In this document: positions 8,306 to 18,224 of the stretch, in pieces
Numbering within the stretch: the first letter of the stretch is position 1
Layout of the letters: every line of letters starts with the position of its first letter
From: Ruixingdingia sedimenti
GTDB taxonomy: Bacteria > Pseudomonadota > Alphaproteobacteria > Rhodobacterales > Rhodobacteraceae
Reading direction: 5' to 3'
Assembly: GCF_031432425.1 (NCBI RefSeq)
Contig: NZ_JAVKPH010000009.1
Location: 1 to 64,000, forward strand
DNA: 64,000 bases
The notes under the pieces: model-generated
What the model was told of the DNA's origin: nothing
The model's input: the letters and a program-made list of their open reading frames with translations, nothing else
Database searches by the model: none
Made by a program: the position numbers and the translations under genes

Positions 8306-10631
8306 CTTGTTCCTCCCGGCCTGCGGGCCGTTCTGCTTTGTCGGTGCGGCCGCGGCCGCGGGGGGCGGGGCGGTCGCGCAGGGGCAGGCGGATCACCGCC
8401 ATCGCCCCGGGCCGCGCGGCGCCGCCGAAGATTTCGGCGTCTTCCAGAACAAGGCTGCCGCCATGTTCCTCGATGATCTTCTTGACGATGGGCAGGCCGA
8501 GCCCGGTGCCCTTGGCGCGCGTGGTCACATAGGGTTCGAACAGGCGCGCGCGGTCCTCGGGCAGGCCGATGCCGTTGTCCATGATGCGGATTTCGGCGCA
8601 GTCGGCGCCGGTGGTCATCCGGACGCGGATTTCCGGCGCGTGGCCTTCTGGTGCGCCACTTTCCTGCAAGGTTTCAATGGCTTCCCCGGCGTTCTTGATA
8701 AGGTTCGTCAGCGCTTGGCCGATCATCGTGGCGTCCAGATCCAGCAGCAGCGGCCCTTCGGGGATCTGCGTTGCGAACCGCACGCCGGGCTGGCCGCTTT
8801 CCTGCAACAGCACCGCCTCGCGCAGCAGGCGGGCCAGATCCTCCTCGCGCCTGTCCGGTTCGGGCATGCGGGCAAAGCGGCTGAATTCATCCACGATGCG
8901 GCGCAGGTCGCCCGTCTGGCGGACGATCACATCGACCATCTGGTCGAGGGATTCCGATTCCTCTTCAGTCAGTTGCCGGCCGAACTTGCGGCGGATCCGT
9001 TCGGCCGAGAGCTGGATCGGCGTCAGCGGGTTCTTGATCTCATGCGCGATGCGGCGGGCGACATCGCCCCAGGCGGCCATGCGTTGCGCGCTGACCAAAT
9101 CGGTCACATCGTCGAAGGCGACGACATAGCCTTCCAGCCGCCCGCTGCCGGAATGGCGGATCGCCATGCGCACCAGCAGGCTTTCCATCTTGCCGCGGCG
9201 GATGAGGCGGATTTCCTCCTGCACCGTTTCGGCCGACCCGTCGCGCAGGCGGTCCAGCAGCGCGCCGAATTCCGGCACCGCGATGGCAAGGTCATGCCCG
9301 TGGTGGTCGCCCTCGGTCAGGTCCAGTAGCCGCAGGGCGGACCGGTTGACGAAATCCACCCGCCCCCCGGGGTCGAGCCCGATCACCCCGGCCGTGACCG
9401 AGGACAGCACCGAATCGAACAGCCGCCGCTGGCGTTCCGTCTGGCGGTGGCCCTCGACCAGGGCGTCGCGCTGCACTTTAAGTTCACGCGTCATCTTGTT
9501 GAAAACACGCCCCAAGGTGACGAATTCTTCTTCGCCTTCCGTTTCCGTCACGCGCACGTCCAGATCGCCCGCGCCCACCCGCTGCGCCGCGCCCGCCAGC
9601 GCCCCCACGGGCCGCGACAGCCGTTCTGCGAACCAAAGGCCCAGCCAGACCGCCGCCAGCACCAGGATCAGCGCGAAGCCCAGATAGAGCAGGCCGAATT
9701 CGAACAGCACCCGGCCGCGTTCGGCCTCCAATTGATGGTAAAGCCGCACGGTTTCCTGTGTGTCGTCCAGCAGACCCAGAAGATTACCGTCCACGCTGCG
9801 GGTGATGTAGAGCAGGCGGTCGACATAGGCCTCCAGCCGGATCAGGGCGCGGAATTCGTTGTTGTCCCAATCCGGCAAAAGCACGGTCTCGCCGCGTTCG
9901 GCGCGCGCGATGGCGTCGGCCGAGGGGCGTTCGTAGTCGAACAGGTAGGATTTGTCGCCGCGGGCGCGGATTTCGCCGGTGCCGTCGATGACATAGGCCT
10001 CGCGCAGGCCGCGCTGGACGAGGCCCTGGCCCTGGGTCAGCAACTGGCGCAGATCGCCGTCGGCAAGAAAGAAAGACGCCTGCCGGGCGAGGTTGAGATA
10101 GGCCGCCAGCGCCTCGGTATCGGCGATCAGGTCGCGGCGGTGTTCGTCCTCATACGCCTCCGCCGCCGCCAGCGAGGCGCCGAGCGCGCTGCGCACCCGG
10201 TCGGAAAACCAGCCCTCCAGCCCGATATTGATCGTCAGCCCCGCAAAGACCGCCATCAGCACCGCGGGGCCGAGCGCGAACAGCGCGAACAGCCCCGACA
10301 GCCGCAGGTGCAGCCGCGACCCCGCCGACCGGCTGCGCCGCGCCGCGACGATGCGGGCGACCCGCGCCATCACCAGCGCCGCCACCACCAGCACATAGAC
10401 CAGATCCGCCAGCAGGATCAGCCGCAGCCCCGAGGCCCCCGGCCCCCGGTTGAACGGCCCGAGCGCGAGGAAGGTCGCCACCACCAGCACCGGGCCGAGC
10501 AGCACGAGCCCGAGCGTGGCCGCCGTCTGGAACCGGCGCAGACGGCGCAGGCGGTTCAGACGTATCCATGTGCTCGACCGCGCCGCGCGCTCCAACGAAA
10601 TCCCCGCCCCAATTCCGGCGCAGACGGGCAA
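8298..10631 (-). CDS. ntrY: sensor histidine kinase NtrY
   Basis: NtrY is a 777-residue membrane sensor kinase. The N-terminal third has transmembrane segments (about 36-58, 70-92, 108-135 and 310-335) around a periplasmic region. A HAMP segment (about 335-390), a PAS domain (about 400-500), a HisKA domain with the phospho-acceptor in [13 protein letters not shown] and an ATPase domain with NLIKNAGEA, DNGIGL and GTGLGL follow. No in-frame ATG exists near the N-terminus: the first possible start is a TTG at 10631, so the exact start is uncertain. It lies 111 bases after ntrC and overlaps ntrX. Confidence 0.95.
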   Translation of the reverse strand: MPVCAGIGAGISLERAARSSTWIRLNRLRRLRRFQTAATLGLVLLGPVLVVATFLALGPFNRGPGASGLRLILLADLVYVLVVAALVMARVARIVAARRSRSAGSRLHLRLSGLFALFALGPAVLMAVFAGLTINIGLEGWFSDRVRSALGASLAAAEAYEDEHRRDLIADTEALAAYLNLARQASFFLADGDLRQLLTQGQGLVQRGLREAYVIDGTGEIRARGDKSYLFDYERPSADAIARAERGETVLLPDWDNNEFRALIRLEAYVDRLLYITRSVDGNLLGLLDDTQETVRLYHQLEAERGRVLFEFGLLYLGFALILVLAAVWLGLWFAERLSRPVGALAGAAQRVGAGDLDVRVTETEGEEEFVTLGRVFNKMTRELKVQRDALVEGHRQTERQRRLFDSVLSSVTAGVIGLDPGGRVDFVNRSALRLLDLTEGDHHGHDLAIAVPEFGALLDRLRDGSAETVQEEIRLIRRGKMESLLVRMAIRHSGSGRLEGYVVAFDDVTDLVSAQRMAAWGDVARRIAHEIKNPLTPIQLSAERIRRKFGRQLTEEESESLDQMVDVIVRQTGDLRRIVDEFSRFARMPEPDRREEDLARLLREAVLLQESGQPGVRFATQIPEGPLLLDLDATMIGQALTNLIKNAGEAIETLQESGAPEGHAPEIRVRMTTGADCAEIRIMDNGIGLPEDRARLFEPYVTTRAKGTGLGLPIVKKIIEEHGGSLVLEDAEIFGGAARPGAMAVIRLPLRDRPAPRGRGRTDKAERPAGREEQDE

Positions 10632-10742
10632 CAGTCCCGCGCGCCCTGTGACGCAGCATCCATGGCGCGGGGCGCCCGCAGCCCCCGTATCTGGGGGTGG
10701 CCCGGGCCCTGGCGCAGGGATGCAACGCCCTGTGTTGCGGGT

Positions 10743-12110
10743 TTACATCAACTTGCGCCGGCGTGTCACGCGAATATCCAGATCGGTGATCTTCTTGCGC
10801 AAGGTATTGCGGTTGATGCCGAGCAGATCGGCACATTTCGCCTGATTGCCCCCGGTCGCGTCCAGCGCGATCTCGATCAGGGGCAGTTCGACCTCGCGCA
10901 GGATGCGGGCATAGACCCCGGGCGGCGGCAGTTGCCCGCCGTGCAGGTCGAAATACCGTTGCAGGTGGCGCGCGACGGCGGTGGACAGCCGCTCGCCCTC
11001 GCCCCCGGATTTCAGCGGCTCGATCGCGGGCTGGCTGCCGAGGACGGCTTCGACCTCGGCCCGGGTGATGTCTTCCTCGGTCGAGGTGACGAAGAGCCGC
11101 CGGATGGTGTTTTCCAGCTGCCGCACGTTGCCGGGCCAGCTGTAGGCGCGCAACATGTCGCGCGCCTCGGGCGTCAGGCGGCGGGGGCCGAAGTCGCGCT
11201 CGCCGCGCGCGAGAAAGCTTTCGGCCAGCAGCAGCACGTCATCCACCCGTTCGCGCAGCGCCGGCACCGCGATGGTCACGCCGGCAAGGCGATAGTAAAG
11301 GTCGCTGCGAAAGCTGCCGGCCTCCATCCGTTCGGCAAGGTTCACCTGGCTGGTGGCCATGACCCGCGGCGCGCCGTCGCCGAAACTGTCCAGCAGCCGC
11401 ACGATGCGGGCCTGGGTCTCGTCGTCGTAGTCGGCCACCTCGTCGAACACCAGACTGCCGCCCCGGGCGCGGGCGCGCAGGGCCGCGGGGCCGTCGGCAC
11501 CTTGCAGGTCGGCGGCCTGCGCCACCACGAAGGGCAGGTTGCGGCGGTCGGAAAAGTCGTGGATCGCGCGGGCGATCAGGGATTTGCCGGTGCCGGATTC
11601 GCCGGTGATCAGGACGGGCATGTCGGTGTTCATCACCCGCGCCACGAGACGGTAGAGCGCCTGCATCGACGCCGTGCGCCCGACCAGCGGCAGATCCTGC
11701 GCCGGTTCGGGCGCGGGGGCGGCCGCCCTGGGCATCGGGCCGCGCCGCTTGCGGTCGAGCGCGCGTGCCGCGCGTTTCATCAGGTCGGGCAGGTCGAACG
11801 GCTTGGGCAGATAGTCGTAGGCCTCCGCCTCTGCCGCCTGGATCGCGGTCATGATCGTGTTCTGCGCCGAAATCACGATCACCGGCAGGCCGGGGCGTTC
11901 CTTCAGGATCCGGGGCAGCAGGTCCAGCCCGTTTCCGTCGGGCATCACCACGTCCGAGATCACCAGATCGCCCTTGCCCTCCTCGACCCACCGCATCAGC
12001 GTGACCAGCGAGGAAGTCGCATGCACCTTGCAGCCCGCGCGCGTCAGCGCCTGGGTCAGCACCGTGCGGATGGTGCGGTCGTCGTCCGCGACCAGAACCG
12101 TGCCGTCCAT
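10743..12110 (-). CDS. ntrC: nitrogen regulator NtrC, GAFTGA-less type
   Basis: NtrC is the DNA-binding response regulator that switches on nitrogen-assimilation genes when phosphorylated by NtrB. The 455-residue protein has a receiver (Asp53 in [10 protein letters not shown]), an AAA+ domain with Walker A GESGTGKS (170-177) and Walker B VFDEVA (221-226), and a C-terminal Fis-type helix-turn-helix ([11 protein letters not shown]). Between the Walker motifs the whole sigma54-contacting loop is missing. This matches the Rhodobacter capsulatus type of NtrC, which is known to act with sigma70 polymerase. The start overlaps the ntrB stop as TGATG. Confidence 0.96.
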   Translation of the reverse strand: MDGTVLVADDDRTIRTVLTQALTRAGCKVHATSSLVTLMRWVEEGKGDLVISDVVMPDGNGLDLLPRILKERPGLPVIVISAQNTIMTAIQAAEAEAYDYLPKPFDLPDLMKRAARALDRKRRGPMPRAAAPAPEPAQDLPLVGRTASMQALYRLVARVMNTDMPVLITGESGTGKSLIARAIHDFSDRRNLPFVVAQAADLQGADGPAALRARARGGSLVFDEVADYDDETQARIVRLLDSFGDGAPRVMATSQVNLAERMEAGSFRSDLYYRLAGVTIAVPALRERVDDVLLLAESFLARGERDFGPRRLTPEARDMLRAYSWPGNVRQLENTIRRLFVTSTEEDITRAEVEAVLGSQPAIEPLKSGGEGERLSTAVARHLQRYFDLHGGQLPPPGVYARILREVELPLIEIALDATGGNQAKCADLLGINRNTLRKKITDLDIRVTRRRKLM

Positions 12111-13213
12111 CAGTCAGCCTCCCTTTCGGCCCGCGCCGTGCCCGGGGGCGCCAGCGGCAGCGATATACGGAACAGGGTGCGCCCGGGCACGGAATCCACC
12201 GCGATCCAGCCGCCATGTTCGGAAATGATCTTGGACACCAGCGCAAGGCCCAGGCCCGTGCCGTTGGACCGGCCGCTGACGAAGGGCTCGAAGATGTCGG
12301 CGGCGATGTCCGGCCGGATGCCGGGGCCGTCGTCGACGACCTCGATGTTCAGCGGCAGCGCCGCCCCGGTGCCGTCCGGGTTGCGCCGGCGCAGCGCGTG
12401 GTCATAGAAGGTGCGCAGCCGGATCGTGCCGCCGCCGGGGCCGGCCGCCTCTGCTGCGTTCTTCATCAGGTTGATGAACACCTGCGCCAGCTGGTCGGGG
12501 TCGGCCCAGGCCGGGGGCAGCGAGGGGTCGTAATCCTCGATCACCGTCATCCGGGTGGCGAACCCCACCAGCGCCGAACGCCGCACGCGGTCCAGCACGT
12601 CGTGCAGGTTCACCGCGCGCCGGTCCGGCGGGCGCAGGTTGCCGAACTGTTCCACCTGTTCCAGCAGCTTCACCACGCGGCGGGTTTCCTCGACGATGAG
12701 GTCGGTCAGTTCGCGGTCCCCGGGCGAGAGGTTCATCGACAGAAGCTGCGCCGCCCCCGATATGCCGGCGAGCGGGTTCTTGATCTCGTGCGCCAGCATC
12801 TCGGCCATGCCGATGGCCGATTTCGCGGCGCGCTGCACGCCCGCGCCCCGGCCCGGGCGGTCCGACAGTTCGCGCGGGGTGATCAGCAGCAGCAATGTGT
12901 CGGGCTCGTCCTGAAGGGGGGCGATCTGCAGGTTGCACTGCACGGGCGGGCGTTCGCCGGTGGTCACGTCGGCGTCGTTGATGAACAGCGCCGCCTGCGC
13001 CCGGCGGACGCGGGCGAAGGCCTGGTCCATCGCCGCGTCGATGGCCAGCCGGTCGAACACCGGCACCCCCCGCAGCGCCTTGGCCGAGGCGTTGAGGAAC
13101 TGTTCCGCCGCCGGGTTGATGTCGTGGATGCGGTCCCCGGCGTCCACCATCAGCGCCGGCACCGGCAGCGAGGCCCAGATGGCGCCGGGGACTGTGGTGA
13201 CGGGGGGGGGCAT
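12110..13213 (-). CDS. ntrB: nitrogen sensor histidine kinase NtrB
   Basis: NtrB is a 367-residue soluble kinase/phosphatase that, in known systems, is controlled by PII proteins and phosphorylates NtrC. It has an N-terminal PAS domain (about 10-120), the HisKA motif [13 protein letters not shown] near 142, and ATPase motifs [17 protein letters not shown] and GTGLGLAL. No transmembrane segment is present, as expected. The ATG at 13213 shares a base with the dusB stop codon (TGATG), so translation is coupled to dusB upstream and ntrC downstream. The reading frame stays open into dusB, but this is a GC-rich artefact. Confidence 0.96.
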   Translation of the reverse strand: MPPPVTTVPGAIWASLPVPALMVDAGDRIHDINPAAEQFLNASAKALRGVPVFDRLAIDAAMDQAFARVRRAQAALFINDADVTTGERPPVQCNLQIAPLQDEPDTLLLLITPRELSDRPGRGAGVQRAAKSAIGMAEMLAHEIKNPLAGISGAAQLLSMNLSPGDRELTDLIVEETRRVVKLLEQVEQFGNLRPPDRRAVNLHDVLDRVRRSALVGFATRMTVIEDYDPSLPPAWADPDQLAQVFINLMKNAAEAAGPGGGTIRLRTFYDHALRRRNPDGTGAALPLNIEVVDDGPGIRPDIAADIFEPFVSGRSNGTGLGLALVSKIISEHGGWIAVDSVPGRTLFRISLPLAPPGTARAEREAD

Positions 13214-14205
13214 CAGGCGGCCTCCCTCCGCGGCGCGTCGGCCAGCGCGTGGCGCAAGAGGCGGTGGACCGCCGCCGCATCCGCCGCGGTCAGGATCGCG
13301 GCGCGCGCGGCGGGGTCGGCGCCGGCGGCCTCCATGTACCAGCCCATATGCTTGCGCGCGATGCGCAGGCCGAGGTCGGCGCCGTAAAAGGACAGCATCG
13401 CCGCGTGATGTTCGCAGGCCAGTTCCGCCAGCGCCGCGCCCTGCGGGATCTGCGGGGCGGGCGCGCCGGTCAGGGCGGCGGCGATTTCGGCCAGCGCCCA
13501 GGGCCGCCCCTGCGCGCCGCGCCCCACCATCACCCCCGCCGCGCCGGATGCCGCCAGCGCCGCGCGCGCATCCTCGGCGTCCAGGATGTCGCCATTCGCC
13601 ACCACCGGCACGGCGACCGCCGCCACGACGGGGGCGATCGCGGCCCAGTCGGCGCGGCCCTTGTAGAACTGGCAGCGCGTGCGCCCGTGGATCGTGACCA
13701 TCGCCACCCCCGCGCCCACCGCCCGCGCGGCGATGTCGGCGGCATTGAGGCTGTCGTGGTCCCACCCCAACCGGGTCTTGAGCGTCACCGGCACCGAGAC
13801 CGCACCCGCCACCGCCTCGATCAGCCGCAGCGCGTGGTCGGGCTCGCGCATCAGCGCGGAACCGGACCAGCCGTTCGTCACCTTGCGGGCGGGGCAGCCC
13901 ATGTTGATGTCGATGATGCGGGCGCCGTTCGACTCTGCCCACCGCGCGGCCTCGGCCATCCAGTGCGCCTCGCGCCCCGCGATCTGCACCGCGGTGGGGG
14001 TGCCGCCTTCGGCCAGCCCCAGTTCGGCCCGTGCGCGCGCCAGCGCCCGGCCCTGCACGACCTCCTGGCTGGCCACCATTTCGGATACCAGCAGCCCCGC
14101 GCCGAACCGCGCCACGATGCGGCGGAAGGGCAGGTCGGTGATCCCGGCCAGGGGGGCCAGAAAGACCGGCGGGTCCAGTGTCTCGTCTGCCAGTCGGATC
14201 GTCAC
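13213..14205 (-). CDS. dusB: tRNA-dihydrouridine synthase DusB (NifR3)
   Basis: DusB is a flavin enzyme that reduces specific uridines in tRNA to dihydrouridine. The 330-residue TIM barrel shows LAPLAGITDLPFR near residue 16, the substrate/FMN segment DINMGCPARKV and the HGRTRCQFYKG motif. It was named nifR3 where it precedes ntrBC, exactly as here. I chose the GTG at 14205 (encoding MTIRLADETLDPPVF) because the protein then starts as in relatives; upstream alternatives add low-complexity sequence. It is the first gene of the ntr operon. Confidence 0.93.
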   Translation of the reverse strand: MTIRLADETLDPPVFLAPLAGITDLPFRRIVARFGAGLLVSEMVASQEVVQGRALARARAELGLAEGGTPTAVQIAGREAHWMAEAARWAESNGARIIDINMGCPARKVTNGWSGSALMREPDHALRLIEAVAGAVSVPVTLKTRLGWDHDSLNAADIAARAVGAGVAMVTIHGRTRCQFYKGRADWAAIAPVVAAVAVPVVANGDILDAEDARAALAASGAAGVMVGRGAQGRPWALAEIAAALTGAPAPQIPQGAALAELACEHHAAMLSFYGADLGLRIARKHMGWYMEAAGADPAARAAILTAADAAAVHRLLRHALADAPRREAA

Positions 14206-14628
14206 CGTGCTGTTCCCGTGCCCAATTCCTGTGCGCCCTTCCGGTTCCGGCCTAGGCTGCCGCCCGCTTTTGCGCAATGCAACTTTCGGCCCCCTGCGGG
14301 CCGAACCCGGATATGCCCGGAATTTGTGCAGATCAATGCGGCGATGCCTGCGTTGCGGGCGGAATACCGGCGGTCGTTGTGCGTGTCGAGGGCAGGGCCG
14401 GGGGCCAGCCCCGCGCCGGCTGGTTCTCGAACCAGTGGCGCACCAGCCGGCGCCCCCGGGATATTTATGGACAGAAAGTGAACGGGGGCGGGTGAAGCGT
14501 GACCGTATTCACTTTCTGTCCCTAAATATCCCCGCCGGAGGCTGCTGTCCTTTCCGCCCGCGGTGCCGCCGGGTGGTTGCCAGCCCGGGTGCCGCGGCCT
14601 AGAACCGGGGCCGCAGCAGGGGGCCGGG
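14206..14628. other. 423-base divergent intergenic region with inverted repeat
   Basis: This space separates dusB (leftward) from ispDF (rightward) and must hold promoters for both. It contains one copy of the dispersed inverted repeat with its GC-rich flank (about 14397-14541). I see no open frame with family support and no convincing -35/-10 pair for either operon. Confidence 0.6.
14452..14541. repeat. dispersed inverted repeat, copy
   Basis: The core runs from GGATATTT at 14459 to AAATATCC ending at 14531. Each arm continues inward with GGACAGAAAGTGA or its complement. The left flank is CCCCCGGG and the right flank CCGCCGGAGGC. It lies between divergent genes, so it is not simply a terminator. 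Confidence 0.85.
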
Positions 14629-15768
14629 ATGGAAGATTGCGCCGCACTCATCGTCGCCGCGGGGCGCGGCAGCCGGGCGGGCGGGGGCCTGCCCAAGCAG
14701 TGGCGGCCGCTCGCGGGCGCGCGGGTGATCGACCATACGCTGGCGGCGTTCCGGGCGGCGGGGATTTCGCGCGTTCTGCTGGTCCTGCACCCCGAGGACA
14801 CGGCGCTTTCCCCGCCCGGTGTCGCCGTGGTAGCCGGGGGCGCCACGCGCGAGGCGTCGGTGCGCGCGGGGCTGGAGGCGCTGGCGGGCGATCCGCCGCG
14901 GTTTGTGCTGATCCATGACGGGGCGCGGCCGCTGGTTTCCCCCGCGCTGATCGCGCGGCTGGTGGCGGCGCTGGCCGAGGCGCCGGGTGCGGCGCCGGCG
15001 CTGGCGGTGACGGATGCGCTGTGGCGGGGCGCGGGGGGCCGGGTCGCGGGCATGCAGGACCGCGAGGGGCTGTGGCGCGCGCAGACGCCGCAGGCGTTCC
15101 GGTTCGCCGATATCCTCGCTGCCCATCGCGCCCACAAGGGCGGGGCGGCGGACGATGTCGCGGTCGCGCGGGCGGCGGGGCTTGACGTGGCCATCGTGCC
15201 GGGCGACGAGGACAACATCAAGCTGACCTGGCCGGGGGATTTCGCCCGGGCCGAGGCGCTGATCGCCGCAAGGGGGGCAGGGGCCATGATCGACATCCGC
15301 ACCGGCAACGGTTTCGACGTGCATGCCTTTACCGAAGGCGATCACGTGGTCCTGTGCGGCGTGAAGGTGTCGCACGGCCGCGCGCTTCTGGGCCATTCGG
15401 ATGCCGATGTGGGCATGCATGCGCTGACCGACGCGATCTATGGCGCGCTGGCCGAGGGCGACATCGGCCGGCATTTCCCGCCCTCGGACCCGCAGTGGAA
15501 AGGGGCGGAAAGCCGCGTCTTTCTGGCGCATGCCGCCGAACTGGCGCGGGCGCGGGGGTTCGCTATAACCCATTGCGATGTGACGCTGATCTGCGAACGC
15601 CCGAAGATCGGCCCGCATGCCGATGCGATGCGCGCGGCGCTGGCCGCGATCATGGGTGTCGATGCGGGGCGGGTGTCTGTCAAGGCGACGACCTCGGAAC
15701 GGCTCGGCTTCACCGGGCGGGAAGAGGGGATCGCCGCCATCGCAACCGCAACGCTGGTGAAAGCATGA
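14629..15768 (+). CDS. ispDF: bifunctional IspD-IspF isoprenoid enzyme
   Basis: This 379-residue fusion carries two non-consecutive steps of the MEP pathway. Residues 1 to about 219 are 2-C-methyl-D-erythritol 4-phosphate cytidylyltransferase, with the nucleotide loop [15 protein letters not shown] and the [13 protein letters not shown] segment. From Met220 the IspF domain (MECDP synthase) begins, with metal ligands in GFDVHAF and the motif [14 protein letters not shown]. Fused IspDF is common in alphaproteobacteria. The ATG at 14629 gives the standard IspD N-terminus. Its stop overlaps the pgpA start as ATGA. Confidence 0.97.
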   Translation: MEDCAALIVAAGRGSRAGGGLPKQWRPLAGARVIDHTLAAFRAAGISRVLLVLHPEDTALSPPGVAVVAGGATREASVRAGLEALAGDPPRFVLIHDGARPLVSPALIARLVAALAEAPGAAPALAVTDALWRGAGGRVAGMQDREGLWRAQTPQAFRFADILAAHRAHKGGAADDVAVARAAGLDVAIVPGDEDNIKLTWPGDFARAEALIAARGAGAMIDIRTGNGFDVHAFTEGDHVVLCGVKVSHGRALLGHSDADVGMHALTDAIYGALAEGDIGRHFPPSDPQWKGAESRVFLAHAAELARARGFAITHCDVTLICERPKIGPHADAMRAALAAIMGVDAGRVSVKATTSERLGFTGREEGIAAIATATLVKA

Positions 15769-16262
15769 CCGTATCGCGCCTGATCGCCACCTTCTTTTAC
15801 GCCGGCCATCTGCGCCCCGCGCCGGGGACCTGGGCCTCGGCCATCGCCATCGGGCTCGGCCTCGTGATCCATGGCATCGGCAGCTTCCCCCTGCTGGCGG
15901 CGGCGACGCTTGCCGCCACCGGATGGGGCTTCTGGGCGGTGGAACGCGAATTGCGCGGGCGGATGGGCGAGGATCCGCAGGAATATGTGATCGACGAGGT
16001 GGCGGGGCAGTGGCTGGCGCTGTGTGCGCCATCGTTCGGGTTCTGGATGATGGGGCTCGACAACTGGCATTTTTCCTATCCCGGCTGGGTCGCGGCCTTC
16101 GTCTTTTTCCGGCTGTTCGACATCTGGAAGCCCTGGCTGGTGGGCCGGGCCGACCGGCGGGGCGATGTGGCGGGGGTGATGGCGGACGACCTCTGGGCGG
16201 GCCTTTTCGCCGGGATCGCGACGATGGCCGCGGCGGCGGTTTCCCACGGGGTGCTGATGTGA
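15765..16262 (+). CDS. pgpA: phosphatidylglycerophosphatase A
   Basis: PgpA removes the phosphate from phosphatidylglycerophosphate to give phosphatidylglycerol. The 165-residue membrane protein shows the family motifs [10 protein letters not shown] near residue 18, [12 protein letters not shown] near 66 and [11 protein letters not shown] near 107, and has about four hydrophobic segments. Starts by ATGA overlap with ispDF and ends with a GTGA overlap into the next gene, so the three genes form one operon. Lipid and isoprenoid precursor genes are therefore coupled here. The ATG at 15765 agrees with family length. Confidence 0.94.
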   Translation: MTVSRLIATFFYAGHLRPAPGTWASAIAIGLGLVIHGIGSFPLLAAATLAATGWGFWAVERELRGRMGEDPQEYVIDEVAGQWLALCAPSFGFWMMGLDNWHFSYPGWVAAFVFFRLFDIWKPWLVGRADRRGDVAGVMADDLWAGLFAGIATMAAAAVSHGVLM

Positions 16263-16741
16263 GCGGGGATCCCGCCACCCTTGCCGCCGACCTGCTGGCG
16301 CGCGCGCGGGCGGCGGGGGTGCGGGTGGCCACCGCCGAAAGCTGCACCGGCGGGCTGGTGGCCGGGGCGATCACCGAGGTCGCGGGGTCGTCCGACATTT
16401 TCGACTGCGGTTTCGTCACCTATTCCAACGCCGCCAAGGAACGGATGCTGGGGGTGCGGGCGGAAACGCTCGCCGCCCATGGCGCGGTGTCCGAGGAGGT
16501 CGCGCGCGAGATGGCCGAGGGCGCGCTGGCGCGGTCCGCCGCCACGCGGGCGGTGTCGATCACCGGCATCGCCGGCCCCGGCGGGTCGGAGTTCAAGCCC
16601 GAGGGGCGGGTGTGCTTCGCGCTGGCCCGCCCCGGCGCGCCGACCCTGACGCTGACCCGCGATTTCGGTGCCATCGGGCGGGCCGATGTGCGCCGGGCCA
16701 GCGTGGCCGAGGCGCTGTCGCTGTTGATCGCCAGCCTCTGA
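16259..16741 (+). CDS. CinA C-terminal domain amidase (PncC type)
   Basis: This 160-residue protein consists only of the CinA C-terminal domain, which in studied members is a nicotinamide mononucleotide deamidase (PncC) feeding NAD recycling. Motifs seen are [17 protein letters not shown] near residue 22 and [10 protein letters not shown] near 103. The N-terminal MoCF-like domain of full CinA is absent. The start is a GTG at 16259, which overlaps the pgpA stop as GTGA. Family membership is firm; the exact substrate is inferred. Confidence 0.9.
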   Translation: MSGDPATLAADLLARARAAGVRVATAESCTGGLVAGAITEVAGSSDIFDCGFVTYSNAAKERMLGVRAETLAAHGAVSEEVAREMAEGALARSAATRAVSITGIAGPGGSEFKPEGRVCFALARPGAPTLTLTRDFGAIGRADVRRASVAEALSLLIASL

Positions 16742-16764
16742 CCGGGCGGGGGACGGGCCCCAGA

Positions 16765-16792
16765 TTGACCGCGCATGCCGCGCATGTAAGAA
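16765..16792 (+). promoter_or_regulatory. possible trkA promoter
   Basis: TTGACC at 16765-16770 is followed after 16 bases by TAAGAA at 16787-16792. The -10 match is weak. It lies 53 bases before the trkA start in an otherwise empty gap. Confidence 0.3.
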
Positions 16793-16844
16793 CGGGCGCT
16801 CTGATGCGCGGCACAACAAGGCGCAGGACGGCGGGGCGCGGGGC

Positions 16845-18221
16845 ATGAAGGTCATCATCTGCGGCGCGGGGCAGGTCGGCTGGCAGATCGCGCGGCATCT
16901 TTCCGGCGAAAAGAACGATGTCACCGTGGTGGACAACAACGCCGAACTGGTGCGCCGCGCGCAGGAAACGCTGGACGTGCAGGGGGTGGAGGGTTTCGCC
17001 TCTTACCCCGACGTGCTGCGCCGCGCCGGCGCCGAGGACGCCGACATGATCATCGCCGCCACCCATTCCGACGAGGTGAACATGATCACCTGTCAGGTGG
17101 CGCATGCGATCTTTTCGGTGCCGCGCAAGATCGCCCGGCTGCGCGCGCAAAGCTATCTCGACGCGCTGCATTCCGACCTGTTCCGCGACACGCATCTGCC
17201 CGTCGATGTGGTCATCAGCCCCGAACGCGAGGTGGCCGAGGCCGCGTTGCAGCGCATCGCCGCGCCCGCGGCCTTCGACACCGAGGCGTTCATGGAAGGG
17301 CGGGCGCAGTTGCTCGGCATCGCGCTGGATGCCGACTGCCCGGTGCTGAACACGCCGCTGCGGCAGTTGTCGGACCTGTTTTCCACCCTGCGCGCCATCG
17401 TGGTGGGTGTGCGGCGCGAGGGGCATCTGTTCGCGCCCGAACCCGATGACCAGTTGTTCGCGGGCGACAACATCTATGTCTTTTCGCATACCGAGGACGT
17501 CAAGCGCACGCTCGACATCTTCGGCAAGGCGACCCGGCGGCAGGAACGGGTGGTGGTGATCGGCGCCGGCCATGTGGGGCTGGCCGTGGCGCAGGCGCTG
17601 GAACGCAACGCCGACCGCGTGCGGGTGAAGGTGATCGAGCGCAACCGCCACCGGGCCGAGGCCGCGGCGGACGCGCTGGAGCGCACCATCGTGCTGCATG
17701 GCGACGGGATGGACAGCGAATTGCTGATGGAGGCCGACATCGACCGCGCCGATGCGGTGCTGGCGGTGACGGACGACGACCGCACCAACCTGCTGGTGTC
17801 GGTGCGCGCCAAGCAGGCGGGGTGCAAGCTGGCCATCGCGCTGGTCAACGACCCGACGCTGGTGCCGATGGTCGCCGCATTGGACATCGACGCCTATATC
17901 AACCCGCGCGCGACCACCGTGTCCTCGATCCTGCGGCATATCCGGCACGGGCGGGTGCGCACCGTCTATTCCATCGGCGATGCCGAGGCCGAGGTGATCG
18001 AGGCGCAGGTGCTGTCGACCTCGCCCCTTGCCGGGCGGCTGATCCGCGAGATCGACTTTCCGGGCGGCGTTCTGGTCGGCGCGGTGATGAAGGGCCAGAC
18101 CGTCCACCGCCCCGCCGGCACGCTGCGGGTGGAGGTGGGCGATGTGATCGCGCTGTTCGCGATGGCCAAGGACGTGCCGGAGGTGGAGCGGCTGTTGCAG
18201 GTCTCCATCGACTTCTTCTGA
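16845..18221 (+). CDS. trkA: Trk potassium uptake regulator TrkA
   Basis: TrkA is the cytoplasmic nucleotide-binding subunit that gates the Trk potassium transporter. The 458-residue protein is a tandem of two RCK modules. Each has an NAD-binding Rossmann motif (GAGQVGWQIA at about 7 and GAGHVGLAVA at about 240) and a TrkA-C domain. Length is standard for full-length TrkA. It is followed after three bases by trkH, the membrane pore subunit, so both subunits are made from one message. Confidence 0.97.
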   Translation: MKVIICGAGQVGWQIARHLSGEKNDVTVVDNNAELVRRAQETLDVQGVEGFASYPDVLRRAGAEDADMIIAATHSDEVNMITCQVAHAIFSVPRKIARLRAQSYLDALHSDLFRDTHLPVDVVISPEREVAEAALQRIAAPAAFDTEAFMEGRAQLLGIALDADCPVLNTPLRQLSDLFSTLRAIVVGVRREGHLFAPEPDDQLFAGDNIYVFSHTEDVKRTLDIFGKATRRQERVVVIGAGHVGLAVAQALERNADRVRVKVIERNRHRAEAAADALERTIVLHGDGMDSELLMEADIDRADAVLAVTDDDRTNLLVSVRAKQAGCKLAIALVNDPTLVPMVAALDIDAYINPRATTVSSILRHIRHGRVRTVYSIGDAEAEVIEAQVLSTSPLAGRLIREIDFPGGVLVGAVMKGQTVHRPAGTLRVEVGDVIALFAMAKDVPEVERLLQVSIDFF

Positions 18222-18224
18222 CCA

